Below are positions 40,847-48,635 of a stretch of DNA of 64,000 nucleotides, in pieces. The stretch comes from Oscillospiraceae bacterium (GTDB taxonomy: Bacteria; Bacillota; Clostridia; UBA1381; UBA9506). The DNA is taken from positions 1 through 64,000 of the forward strand of contig SVJO01000001.1 of NCBI GenBank assembly GCA_015068935.1. The letters run 5' to 3'. The notes beneath the pieces are model-generated. The model saw only the letters and a list, made by a program, of their open reading frames with translations, was not told where the DNA came from and did no database searches. The first letter of the stretch is position 1. The number at the start of each line of letters is the position of its first letter. A program made the position numbers and the translations under genes.

Positions 40847-41728
40847 ATGATCGAGAGAGAGATTGTTGACAGAGTGCCTACATATCCAGGGAGATATAAA
40901 TTAACACCCGTCGAAGGTCAGCCGGACTTGTTTGACTTTGAACGAGCAGACGAGCCTCTGGTTGAGGGGTCTCCGTTAAACAAAGCAACATTAGATAGCA
41001 TCATACAAAGCCGATTGACGGGGCGATATTACGAGCCGGCAGTCACACGAACAAAGGGCGAGACATTAACATTAACTGCAAATCCCATTCCTTCAAGCGG
41101 GTGGACTGATGTTACAAAAACGGGAGCAAAAAATAACGGATATGAACTCGTTACAACTCCAACATATTCAAATGACTACCCTGACAAAGCCGTTGACGGG
41201 AATGCATCTTCCTATTTTTATTCTGCCGAAGCACTAAGACCGTATTTTATAATTAAATTACCTGAACCCATAACTGTAAAAAAAATCATTACAAAAACAA
41301 TGATTGGTGGCGGTGGAACAGGAGTTTATTCGTTTTGGGGTAGCAATGATGGCGAAACATGGGACAAGTTGTTAGGATTTTCAGTGTCAGAATCAAATTA
41401 TGAGGAAATCGAGAGAACTCTTACAACAACCGGTAAATATTCGCAATACAAATTAGATGTTGGCGGTACATTTCAACTACATGTTGCTACGTTGGCAATA
41501 TCCGAATATTCTTTTGAAACTTATACAAACGCTTACACTTTAGTTTATAATGTGCCATCTATTTGGACTGTAGGACAACGTGTTTTGGTTTTTATTCCTC
41601 CGGAAACTCCCACGGTAGGAATTATGGAAAACACATTAAACGGCATTCCCATAAATACCATTTTGTTAGCCGGAAAAAGATACGAATTAAGATATACAGG
41701 AACATCTTTTGCGGTAAAGGAGGTTTAA
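40847..41728 (+). CDS. receptor-binding protein with discoidin-like domain
   Basis: The 293-residue protein begins with a conserved phage N-terminal segment (RVPTYPGRYKLTPVEGQ, then FERADEPLVEGSPLNKATLD) that probably docks to the baseplate. Residues about 105-230 look like an F5/8-type (discoidin) fold (PDKAVDGNASSYFYSAEALR, then SFWGSNDGETWDKL), often carbohydrate-binding. It is a good candidate for host recognition. Confidence 0.75.
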   Translation: MIEREIVDRVPTYPGRYKLTPVEGQPDLFDFERADEPLVEGSPLNKATLDSIIQSRLTGRYYEPAVTRTKGETLTLTANPIPSSGWTDVTKTGAKNNGYELVTTPTYSNDYPDKAVDGNASSYFYSAEALRPYFIIKLPEPITVKKIITKTMIGGGGTGVYSFWGSNDGETWDKLLGFSVSESNYEEIERTLTTTGKYSQYKLDVGGTFQLHVATLAISEYSFETYTNAYTLVYNVPSIWTVGQRVLVFIPPETPTVGIMENTLNGIPINTILLAGKRYELRYTGTSFAVKEV

Positions 41729-41731
41729 CAA

Positions 41732-42415
41732 ATGCAATTAGTTTTAAGTAATAACAGGATAGTTGCTCATGGAGAGAATTTTATCTCAATGGGCGGTACA
41801 GTTATAAATAAGGTAACAGGGGCGAAACACGAAAACGCAACAATAGCGGAGTGTGACGGCGGTTGTCCTTCTGATATTGACGAGGTTGGTTATGAATACC
41901 ACGCTGGAGTTTTTAAACCATGTGCGCCCTTTGGCAAAGGCAATAATAACGGTTATTTTATGGAAGTTTGCGAGAGTTGTGCAACTCCACGAAGTTCGGG
42001 AATACCGATAAAGAAAGGTATAAAATTAGAAAATTTGCACAGTGAAGTTTCGGCAGAGTCATTAGGAGCTTTTGACGACGTTCTATTGTGGGAAAATGCA
42101 GATACTACGGCGGAATTTGAATCACAAACAATTAACTTAGATTTAAGCGAATATCAGCGAATAAAAATTATTGTGCTAGGGGGCACCTATTCACATATGG
42201 AATATTACTCCACTTGGGAAATAACAGAAAAAGGAAAGTCGTTTGCTTTATTTAGCCCATATGCTCCTAGTGGCGTCCAAACTGGTGCGGATGTAAGGTC
42301 GTGTAAAGTTACTGATACAGGTGTTGCCTTTGGGTCGGGTAAATCCTTTCAAAGCGATAATAACAAGAACTTCGCCTGTATTCCTTATAAGATTATAGGC
42401 TACAAACATTTATAA
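41732..42415 (+). CDS. tail-region structural protein
   Basis: The 227-residue protein contains CDGGCPSDIDEVGYEYHAG and VCESCATPRSSGIPIKKG, a CxxC motif similar to that of the 38988 protein. The C-terminal half is beta-rich and aromatic. It is probably a fibre tip or binding module. GGAGG precedes the ATG. Confidence 0.6.
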   Translation: MQLVLSNNRIVAHGENFISMGGTVINKVTGAKHENATIAECDGGCPSDIDEVGYEYHAGVFKPCAPFGKGNNNGYFMEVCESCATPRSSGIPIKKGIKLENLHSEVSAESLGAFDDVLLWENADTTAEFESQTINLDLSEYQRIKIIVLGGTYSHMEYYSTWEITEKGKSFALFSPYAPSGVQTGADVRSCKVTDTGVAFGSGKSFQSDNNKNFACIPYKIIGYKHL

Positions 42416-42432
42416 AAAGGGAGGGCTAAATT

Positions 42433-42711
42433 GTGATATATTTTCTAAACTTGGACAATGACAATTATTTATTATCTGTTGCAACCATAGGACAGGGCAC
42501 AAAGGCAGAAATTGACCTAACGGAATATGACTTGACAGGCAACAGAATAAGAGCGCATAAATGGGAAAACGGCACATTGATTTTTGACGAGGAAAGATTG
42601 GCAGAAATAGAGGCGCAATCACCCGAAATAATACCGAAGGAAGAAACGGGAGACTCTCCTGTTTATGATGAACTTGCGGCGGCATATAAAGAGGGGGTGC
42701 AAGAGGCATGA
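42433..42711 (+). CDS. XkdW-like tail-region protein
   Basis: The 92-residue protein starts at GTG after GGGAGGGC. An opening MIYFLNLDNDNYLLSVATIG and a C-terminal acidic helical segment (YDELAAAYKEGVQEA) are typical of short proteins before the lysis module. It overlaps the next gene by 4 bp. The function is unknown. Confidence 0.55.
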   Translation: MIYFLNLDNDNYLLSVATIGQGTKAEIDLTEYDLTGNRIRAHKWENGTLIFDEERLAEIEAQSPEIIPKEETGDSPVYDELAAAYKEGVQEA

Positions 42712-43160
42712 CAAATAAAGAATTTGTTTTAGCTATGATAAAAGAACAAGGCAAAGCGAACGCCCTTGACCTCAGAAACAGGGCGGCAGACATGACGGGA
42801 ACGGCTATTATTGCAGAGGAAAGCAAAATACCACTCTATGATAATACGAAAGATTACACGGGGTGGGCTGTTGGCTCACCTTGTTTGCATGACGGGCAAG
42901 TGTACGGACTCTTACAACCGCACAACGCAGCACACTACCCCGACCCTACCCCGTCAAATACGCCTGCTTTATGGCGTGTGTTGCACACAACCGACCCTGC
43001 AAAGGCTAAACCATACATAAAGCCTACAAATACAAGCGATATGTATTTAAAGGGCGAATGTATGATATATACGGACGGGCTTGTATATCGTTCTTTACGT
43101 GATACAGTATATAGTCCCGAAGAATATGCATCAGATTGGGAGGCGGTAACAAATGATTGA
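42708..43160 (+). CDS. carbohydrate-binding-module-like protein
   Basis: The 150-residue protein has a WxxGxxY-like pattern (YDNTKDYTGWAVGSPCLHDGQVYGL) and aromatic-rich second half (WRVLHTTDP, YRSLRDTVYSPEEYASDW), suggesting a CBM5/12-like fold. It could adhere to cell-wall or surface glycans. It is coupled to the gene before and overlaps the next by 8 bp. Confidence 0.6.
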   Translation: MTNKEFVLAMIKEQGKANALDLRNRAADMTGTAIIAEESKIPLYDNTKDYTGWAVGSPCLHDGQVYGLLQPHNAAHYPDPTPSNTPALWRVLHTTDPAKAKPYIKPTNTSDMYLKGECMIYTDGLVYRSLRDTVYSPEEYASDWEAVTND

Positions 43161-43488
43161 GGCAATATTAAAAGCGGCTGCTATTGTTAGTGCGATAGGC
43201 GTTATAATAGGTGGCGTTTTTGCAGTTTTGCGTTTTGTAAAAAAGTATATTGATAACGCAATAAAAGAATTAAAAGAAGCCATAACAGACCTTAACGCGC
43301 ACAGTGACGAAAACTATATGGGGATTTTACGCCTTACAATTATGTCAAGTGAAATGCCTATAGGTGAAAGAATTGTGGCGGGCCATAAATATTTAAAAAA
43401 TGGTGGGAACGGAGAAGTTAAAGCGTTCCTAAAAGAAGAATTTAATATAACGGAAACAGTTGACGAAGCGGCTCATTATAAAAAATAA
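43153..43488 (+). CDS. membrane protein, lysis module
   Basis: The 111-residue protein has one hydrophobic N-terminal segment (ILKAAAIVSAIGVIIGGVFAV) followed by a helical, charged domain. This resembles phage proteins such as XhlA or holin partners located before holin and endolysin genes. It may assist lysis timing. The coupled ATG is at 43153. Confidence 0.6.
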   Translation: MIEAILKAAAIVSAIGVIIGGVFAVLRFVKKYIDNAIKELKEAITDLNAHSDENYMGILRLTIMSSEMPIGERIVAGHKYLKNGGNGEVKAFLKEEFNITETVDEAAHYKK

Positions 43489-43502
43489 AGGGAGGTTATA
43501 CT

Positions 43503-43706
43503 ATGAAAGAATTTATTAAAAGAGTAAGTAACTTGTTGTGCATCAAAAGCATCGTGACATTATCATTAACATACGTTTTCTGTCGTTTGGCGATTACCGG
43601 AGGAATTACTCCCGCTGAATTTGTCGCAATATTCATAGTTGTTATAAATTTTTATTTTGAAGCTCAACGAAATAAAAAAGCCGAGACAGAAGAAAAGGAA
43701 GTGTAA
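43503..43706 (+). CDS. holin-like protein
   Basis: The 67-residue protein has two hydrophobic stretches (IKSIVTLSLTYVFCRLAI and FVAIFIVVINFYF) and a charged C terminus (EAQRNKKAETEEKEV), typical of small holins. It lies 3 bp before the amidase gene. It would form membrane lesions that release the endolysin. Confidence 0.75.
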   Translation: MKEFIKRVSNLLCIKSIVTLSLTYVFCRLAITGGITPAEFVAIFIVVINFYFEAQRNKKAETEEKEV

Positions 43707-43709
43707 GCC

Positions 43710-44339
43710 ATGAAAATAGGAGTAAACTGCGGACATACTGTAAGCGGAACTACTGGAAGTGGAGCTTTAGGTTATTTGAATGAAAGTAACGAAACAAGAA
43801 ACATAGGCTACAAGGTTATGGAAATGTTAAGAGGCTCGGGACATACTGTTGTAGATTGTACAAATGACAAAGCGGTAAGTGTTAATGACAATCTCCAAAA
43901 AATAGTAAAAATAGCAAACGCACAAAAGTTAGATTTGCTTATTTCTATTCACTTAAACGCTGGCGGTGGTAGAGGTTGCGAGTGTTACACATACGGTGGC
44001 AAGAAACTTGACGAGGCTGTGAATATATGCTCTCAGCTTGAAAGTTTAGGTTTTAACCCCCGCGGTGTGAAAGATGGCTCCCAACTTTATGTTTTGAAAA
44101 AAACAACAGCAAAAGCGATTTTAATTGAGGTGTGTTTTGTGGATAACGAAGAAGATGCTAAACTGTATAATAAAATCGGCGCTTCAAAAATTGCAGAGGT
44201 TATCTGTAACGCTATCGTTGATGATGATGTAACGATTATAAAAAATAAAATCGGCTTAGCTGACGAAACAATAAAATATTTGCAAAATTATAAATACGGT
44301 TCAGAGCTTATACGTAAAATTGCAAATGCCGTAAAATAA
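43710..44339 (+). CDS. endolysin, N-acetylmuramoyl-L-alanine amidase (Amidase_3)
   Basis: The 209-residue protein has the zinc amidase ligands H9, E25 and H81 (in ISIHLNAG) and catalytic E140 (in ILIEVCFVDN). A short C-terminal helical part follows and may bind the wall. It should cleave the amide bond between MurNAc and the stem peptide during lysis. It is the last structural or lytic gene; a terminator follows. Confidence 0.92.
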   Translation: MKIGVNCGHTVSGTTGSGALGYLNESNETRNIGYKVMEMLRGSGHTVVDCTNDKAVSVNDNLQKIVKIANAQKLDLLISIHLNAGGGRGCECYTYGGKKLDEAVNICSQLESLGFNPRGVKDGSQLYVLKKTTAKAILIEVCFVDNEEDAKLYNKIGASKIAEVICNAIVDDDVTIIKNKIGLADETIKYLQNYKYGSELIRKIANAVK

Positions 44340-44346
44340 AAAATGT

Positions 44347-44377
44347 GGTAGAGCATAGCGCTCTACCTCTTTTTTTC
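44347..44377 (+). terminator. terminator of the late operon
   Basis: GGTAGAGC and GCTCTACC form a perfect 8-bp stem around a 5-base loop and are followed by a run of T residues (CTTTTTTT). It ends the long rightward transcript before attR. Confidence 0.9.
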
Positions 44378-44380
44378 TTC

Positions 44381-44500
44381 CTATAAATAATGTCTTTCTG
44401 TTTTAATGAGCCTTGCAAAGCACGAAAGACAGCATGGCACAAATCGAAAGTATGTATTGTATTTCTTTTTCTTACAACATCGACATAAGCCCATATTCAT
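44381..44500 (-). CDS. 39-residue cysteine-rich basic protein beside attR
   Basis: The frame starts at ATG 44500 (or 44494) after GAAAGG and ends 4 bp from the late terminator. It has C6-x2-C9 and C24-x2-C27 pairs in a basic context (LCRCCKKKK, then CCLSCFARL), consistent with a minimal zinc ribbon. It is the only minus-strand frame in this end region and lies 13 bp from the attP arm. It could be a recombination directionality factor, but nothing beyond position supports this. Confidence 0.45.
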   Translation of the reverse strand: MNMGLCRCCKKKKYNTYFRFVPCCLSCFARLIKTERHYL

Positions 44501-44512
44501 CAACCTTTCTAA

Positions 44513-44564
44513 CCATATACAACAATAATGAGCGTATGAACTGGCACACCTTGAAATGGTAGGA
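44513..44564. other. attR of the prophage
   Basis: The phage arm 44513-44537 begins CCATATACAACAAT and ends with GCGTAT. The crossover GA is at 44538-44539. From 44540 the sequence continues cotJC. Together with the arm at attL it gives a 52-bp attP whose 25-bp arms match in 21 positions when inverted around GA. Confidence 0.85.
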
Positions 44565-44936
44565 ACGCTTGTACATCAGCTTACAAAAAATGCAACAACA
44601 TCTCAGATAGAAAACAGTCCTCTTGCACTGTATTATGTTGACCATGCCAAAGGTGTATGGCCGGTTTCTGCTGCAGGTCAGGATTATACTTCTATGAGTT
44701 TTGCAGTTAAGGGAGACCCTATTGCAGACTTGGTTGAAGATTTAGCAGCAGAGCAAAAAGCTCGGGCAACATATGATAATATTTTAAAATTATCCAATGA
44801 CCCTGATGTTAACTGCGTTTTAGCATATCTGCGTGAACGTGAGGTTGTTCATTTCCAGAGATTCGGTGAAGCTCTTGATAAAATTCAGAATTGTATGCCG
44901 AATCAGAAATATTACATGGGTATAAAAAACGATTAG
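44541..44936 (+). CDS. cotJC: CotJC manganese-catalase-type coat protein, 3' part
   Basis: These 131 codons plus stop continue cotJC exactly where the 5' part ends: LAHLEMVGTLVHQL follows GTEE. The ferritin-like metal ligand motifs LAHLE, EDLAAEQKARATYDN and EREVVHFQRF are all present, so the frame is undamaged. In the prophage state it has no start codon of its own with a ribosome site (an internal ATG is at 44556). A terminator follows. Integrity despite interruption suggests selection or recent insertion. Confidence 0.93.
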   Translation: MAHLEMVGTLVHQLTKNATTSQIENSPLALYYVDHAKGVWPVSAAGQDYTSMSFAVKGDPIADLVEDLAAEQKARATYDNILKLSNDPDVNCVLAYLREREVVHFQRFGEALDKIQNCMPNQKYYMGIKND

Positions 44937-44954
44937 TATTTTCCATTAAAAACT

Positions 44955-44984
44955 ATAAGAGCATGTATTTTTGCATGCTCTTAT
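44955..44984 (+). terminator. hairpin terminator of the cotJ operon
   Basis: ATAAGAGCATG and CATGCTCTTAT form an 11-bp perfect stem with an 8-base loop; a short AT-rich, T-containing stretch follows. Confidence 0.7.
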
Positions 44985-45079
44985 TATATTGATTATACAA
45001 TAGACTTTTTGTATTTATGATGATATAATAAATATTAAAGTTTTATAACAATTTATTTTAACAGAGAGGAATAAAGTTT

Positions 45080-45877
45080 ATGAAAGCCCTTATTACCGGA
45101 GCAAGTTCAGGAATTGGTCGTGATATAGCAAGAGTTTTATCAGAAATGGGATACGATATAATCGCCGTTGCAAGAAGGATTGAGCGATTAGAGGAATTAA
45201 AGAAAGAATTGAAAACTAATGTTGAAATTATATCTTTAGATGTTACAAATGAAGAAGAATGCAGAAAATTGGCGCTTAGAGCTTCTGAAATTGATGTTTT
45301 TATTAATAATGCAGGCTTTGGTGTTTTTGGTGATTTTTGTTCAACAGACCTGGATGCAGAACTAAAAATGATTGATACAAATATTTATGGAATGCATATT
45401 CTTTTAAAGTTATTTCTCAAGGAATTCAAAAAAAGAGATAGTGGATATATACTTAATGTAGCATCTCTTGCAGCTTTCTTTCCCGGTCCTCTTTTCGGGG
45501 CATATTATGCTTCTAAAGCCTATGTTCTTCGCATAACACAAAGTATTGCCGAAGAATTAAGGCAAGAAAAAAGCAACGTAAAAATCAGTGTGTTGTGTCC
45601 CGGTCCTGTTAAAACAGAATTTGAAAATGTTGCAAAAGTTTCTTTCGGAAACGAAACAGAAAAAATAGGCAAAAACATTATACTTTCAAGCAGAACAGTT
45701 GCTGAATATGCAGTTAAAAAGCTTTTTAAAGGAAAAATGATTATCGTTCCCGGCTTTATAATGCGTATAGCTGTACTGATGCGTCATATTCTCCCTGATA
45801 AACTTCTTTCAAGGGCGGTTTTCTTTATCCAAAGCAAAAAAATGCTTCAGGAAAAAACCATTAAGTTGAATAACTGA
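45080..45877 (+). CDS. short-chain dehydrogenase/reductase (SDR)
   Basis: The 265-residue classical SDR has the nucleotide-binding GASSGIG motif at residues 7-13, the NNAG motif, a catalytic YYASK near residue 154-158 and a conserved SLAAF serine before it. It should oxidise or reduce an alcohol or ketone with NAD(P). A hydrophobic C terminus (FIMRIAVLMRHIL) suggests membrane or lipid substrates, as in the DltE/YqjQ-type group. The last 17 bp overlap the convergent YolD gene. The substrate is unknown. Confidence 0.88.
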   Translation: MKALITGASSGIGRDIARVLSEMGYDIIAVARRIERLEELKKELKTNVEIISLDVTNEEECRKLALRASEIDVFINNAGFGVFGDFCSTDLDAELKMIDTNIYGMHILLKLFLKEFKKRDSGYILNVASLAAFFPGPLFGAYYASKAYVLRITQSIAEELRQEKSNVKISVLCPGPVKTEFENVAKVSFGNETEKIGKNIILSSRTVAEYAVKKLFKGKMIIVPGFIMRIAVLMRHILPDKLLSRAVFFIQSKKMLQEKTIKLNN

Positions 45878-46178
45878 TTATTTTTAAATCATAAATATCT
45901 TCAAAGCTTATCCTTCTTTTTACAAGGGTAAGCTTTTTAAAACATAAATCAAATGCAGATACTACTCCCTCGGCTTCAATATATTCTCCTTCGCAATAAT
46001 ATACAACCTTTATCATCATTCCTTTATTAATCTGCCCGAGTTTTGCTGACAGTTCATGCATACTCTCTTCGGTGAGTTCGCGTTTTTGCACCACTACCCT
46101 TTCTTTATCTTTAAGCAAATCACTGTAACCTCTCAAGGGTGAAAATGACGAAAACTGTTTTGCTCTATCATTCACCAT
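45861..46178 (-). CDS. YolD-like protein
   Basis: The 105-residue protein has the YolD pattern (DRAKQFSSFSPLRGYSDLL ... RRISFEDIYDL). YolD proteins sit with Y-family polymerases of the UvrX/YqjW type in Firmicutes and are thought to act as partners in SOS mutagenesis. It overlaps the polymerase gene by 11 bp on the same strand, so the two are made together under the LexA-type box. Confidence 0.85.
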   Translation of the reverse strand: MVNDRAKQFSSFSPLRGYSDLLKDKERVVVQKRELTEESMHELSAKLGQINKGMMIKVVYYCEGEYIEAEGVVSAFDLCFKKLTLVKRRISFEDIYDLKIISYST

Positions 46179-47424
46179 TATGACCTCCTACCATTTTATT
46201 GCGCACCCTTGCTGTAGCCTTCTTATTAAGACTTATCCCTTTTAAAACTGCATTTTTCCCAAATTTTTCCTTTATATCTATTAAAACCTTTAGTCTATCC
46301 CTTTCTTTTTCTTCGGCTGCATAATCAGAAAACAAATCAATCGCAGTAAATTCTTCCTCTATTAAGTTATTTAGTCCGATATTGAGTTTACGTATAGGAT
46401 ATCCTTTTTGAGTTGTCTTTATATAATAACTGATAAAAGCATCTGTTATTTTCTTTAATGATGATGTAAAGTTTTCTAACTTTACAGTTCCTCCCGTTGT
46501 CTTTATTATGTTTTTTGAGTAACCTACATACAGTGAAACAGAATTCGTTACAAGATTTTTTTCGACTATTTCAAGAACTAAAGGCTCAATCATTTCCTTT
46601 AGCACTATTAGTGCATCATCATAAGAATAATCTTCAAATAATATTTGACCGGTTGACACAGATGCACTCTGAGGAATGTAATTGTGAATATCAGCAATTG
46701 TACAAGGTTCTATACCTTTTGCATGGTCAATAAGAAATTGGGCATTGACTCCAAACTCTTTATAAAGTATTTTTTCATCTATGTGCGCTACACCATACAA
46801 ATCATCAATCCCATATTTTTTCAGTCTGTTTGCAATTCCTTTTCCTACATTCCATATATCAGTTATAGGCTTATGATGCCAAATAGTTTTTTTAAATTTT
46901 TCTATATCTAACATTCCTATATTATCTTTTGAGTGTTTTGCTGAAATATCGAGGGCTACTTTAGCTAAAAACAAGTTTGTACCAATACCTGACGTTGCAC
47001 AAATACCTGTTTCATTATACACTGCATCAATGAGCATTTTCGCTATTTCTACGGGCGTCTTATTGTAGAGCTTAAGATAAGACGTTACATCAAAGAAACA
47101 CTCATCTACAGAATAAACATATATATCCTCTTTTGCTATATATCTTAAATATATGCCATAGATATCAGCAGAATATTTCATATAAAGCTTCATTCGCGGT
47201 TTTGCTGTTATATATGAGAGTTTATCTGGAATCTCGAAAATTCTGCATCTGTTTTTTATTCCAAGATTTTTCATGGCAGGGCTAATAGCAAGACATATCG
47301 CTCCTCTGCCGCGGGACGGGTCAGCTACAACAAGATTTGACGTGAACGGATTAAGCCCTCTCTCTACACATTCTACAGACGCATAGAAACTTTTTAAATC
47401 TATACATAAATATACTTTTTCCAT
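46168..47424 (-). CDS. Y-family DNA polymerase (UmuC/DinB-like, UvrX/YqjW type)
   Basis: The protein has 418 residues from the ATG after GGAGG. Catalytic residues are D9 in LCIDLKSFYASVE and D107-E108 in YSVDECFFDV. The palm, helix-hairpin-helix (IWNVGKGIANRLKKYGI) and little-finger domains are recognisable. It copies damaged DNA with low fidelity. The promoter carries a LexA-type palindrome, and a YolD gene is co-transcribed. No internal damage is seen. Confidence 0.92.
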   Translation of the reverse strand: MEKVYLCIDLKSFYASVECVERGLNPFTSNLVVADPSRGRGAICLAISPAMKNLGIKNRCRIFEIPDKLSYITAKPRMKLYMKYSADIYGIYLRYIAKEDIYVYSVDECFFDVTSYLKLYNKTPVEIAKMLIDAVYNETGICATSGIGTNLFLAKVALDISAKHSKDNIGMLDIEKFKKTIWHHKPITDIWNVGKGIANRLKKYGIDDLYGVAHIDEKILYKEFGVNAQFLIDHAKGIEPCTIADIHNYIPQSASVSTGQILFEDYSYDDALIVLKEMIEPLVLEIVEKNLVTNSVSLYVGYSKNIIKTTGGTVKLENFTSSLKKITDAFISYYIKTTQKGYPIRKLNIGLNNLIEEEFTAIDLFSDYAAEEKERDRLKVLIDIKEKFGKNAVLKGISLNKKATARVRNKMVGGHNGE

Positions 47425-47434
47425 ATTCTCCTCC

Positions 47435-47464
47435 AATAAAAAAGAACATATGTTCTTTTTTATT
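47435..47464. promoter_or_regulatory. LexA-type SOS box within a 30-bp palindrome
   Basis: AGAACATATGTTCT (47443-47456) is the centre of a 30-bp perfect palindrome extended by A- and T-runs. It lies 11 bp upstream of the polymerase start codon. The 14-bp core is identical to the box inside the prophage at 4039-4052. The gap 47465-47602 holds no gene. Confidence 0.85.
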
Positions 47465-47602
47465 ATATCATATATATTTCAGATTAGCAATAGAAAGGTA
47501 TAAAATATTCTCCGTTAAATAAGTTATTTGTAAATGGCGGCAAATAAAAAGAAGCATCTCTATATGATGCTCCTAAAATATTTCTGATTAATTTATCTTA
47601 AG

Positions 47603-48592
47603 TCAGTTCTCAAGAAATTCTCCGCAAATTTCTTCGTTCATAAAACTTATAATATCATAAGAACAACTCAAGGCTAACCATAATTTAGTATATATAGCAG
47701 CAAAACAACATAGTGGAAGTTTTACTAAATTTAGTTCATCAAAAATTTTTGAACTTTCATATATATATTGCACCCTTAAATTAACAAGAAAAACAGGAAT
47801 CTGTAAATTTTTGGCTCTTTTACAAAAATTAATTAAATTAATATTATCGGTATTGAGCGTAGCAGAATGATATGGAGTTAATATAACGGCTCTGAATTTT
47901 TCAAGGTTATAATTAAAAGAATCCGCTGGATGGCTGCTGATAACAAGAATATCCGATTCGTTTTTAAATTTAACATTTCTGCATACTTTCCTGTTTTTAA
48001 CTGGCTTAAACTCATTGTTTATGATAACTTTATTATCCTCATAATACGCATATGGCTCGCTGTCAATACTATACAAATCGTCAAATGTTTCAACATGAGT
48101 AAGAAGTCTTGTCCCATAATGAATTGATGTTGCGTCTTTAAGCGTATTTTTATAACTTACAAAGACTCCGCTTCCGGCTTTCGACTTAATAAATGAAACA
48201 GCCGCCTCAAAATTAATATTTCCGTTTGATTTTTCAGAGTTTAAGGGATAATTAGCAGAAACAATAACAACAGGAATGTCAGTTATTTCGAGTGTGTAAC
48301 TAAGAGCTGCCGCTGTGTATTGAATTGTGTCTGTACCATGTGTAACAATGACGCCGTCATAGTCCTCTTTCAAACACTCATTAACGCATTTTATAAGTGT
48401 TGTCAATTCTTTGCCGGACAGATTTTCACTTGAAATTGAATATGGATTCAGTATGTCGAATTTAACATCGTTTCCATATTTATTTACGTAATTATTTATA
48501 AGTGTTTGTTTTAACGAGTCATCAAGACAAACCCAGTCTCCGCTTAAAGCACTCCCTATTGTTCCGCCTGTAAAAATAACTGCTATTTTCAT
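47603..48592 (-). CDS. L-asparaginase family protein
   Basis: The product has 329 residues from the ATG after GGAGG; an upstream frame extension lacks a site. Catalytic threonine T11 lies in FTGGTIGS and the second motif THGTDTIQYTA at 84-94 supplies T87 and D88. The protein should hydrolyse asparagine to aspartate and ammonia. It lacks a signal peptide and is probably cytosolic (type I). The C-terminal half is somewhat divergent. Confidence 0.88.
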   Translation of the reverse strand: MKIAVIFTGGTIGSALSGDWVCLDDSLKQTLINNYVNKYGNDVKFDILNPYSISSENLSGKELTTLIKCVNECLKEDYDGVIVTHGTDTIQYTAAALSYTLEITDIPVVIVSANYPLNSEKSNGNINFEAAVSFIKSKAGSGVFVSYKNTLKDATSIHYGTRLLTHVETFDDLYSIDSEPYAYYEDNKVIINNEFKPVKNRKVCRNVKFKNESDILVISSHPADSFNYNLEKFRAVILTPYHSATLNTDNINLINFCKRAKNLQIPVFLVNLRVQYIYESSKIFDELNLVKLPLCCFAAIYTKLWLALSCSYDIISFMNEEICGEFLEN

Positions 48593-48635
48593 TTTTCCTC
48601 CTAAAAAACAGATGTAAAGTTTAATAGCTTTACAA

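Larger units (their letters stand above)
1607..44537. mobile_element. complete siphovirus-type prophage inserted in cotJC (about 42.9 kb)
   Basis: The element begins at the GA core inside cotJC with a large serine recombinase and ends just after an endolysin gene and terminator at the other GA core. It contains modules for lysogeny control, recombination and replication, packaging, head, long non-contractile tail (1584-residue tape measure, no sheath gene seen) and lysis, mostly on the plus strand. The only clear inactivating change seen is the 8-bp frameshift in a helicase gene. The element interrupts a sporulation gene cleanly. Confidence 0.95.

Noticed and set aside
38988-42826. Diversity-generating retroelement or invertible fibre cassette
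   Set aside because: There is no reverse transcriptase, no template/variable repeat pair and no flanking inverted repeats near the fibre genes; the resolvase is 16 kb away.
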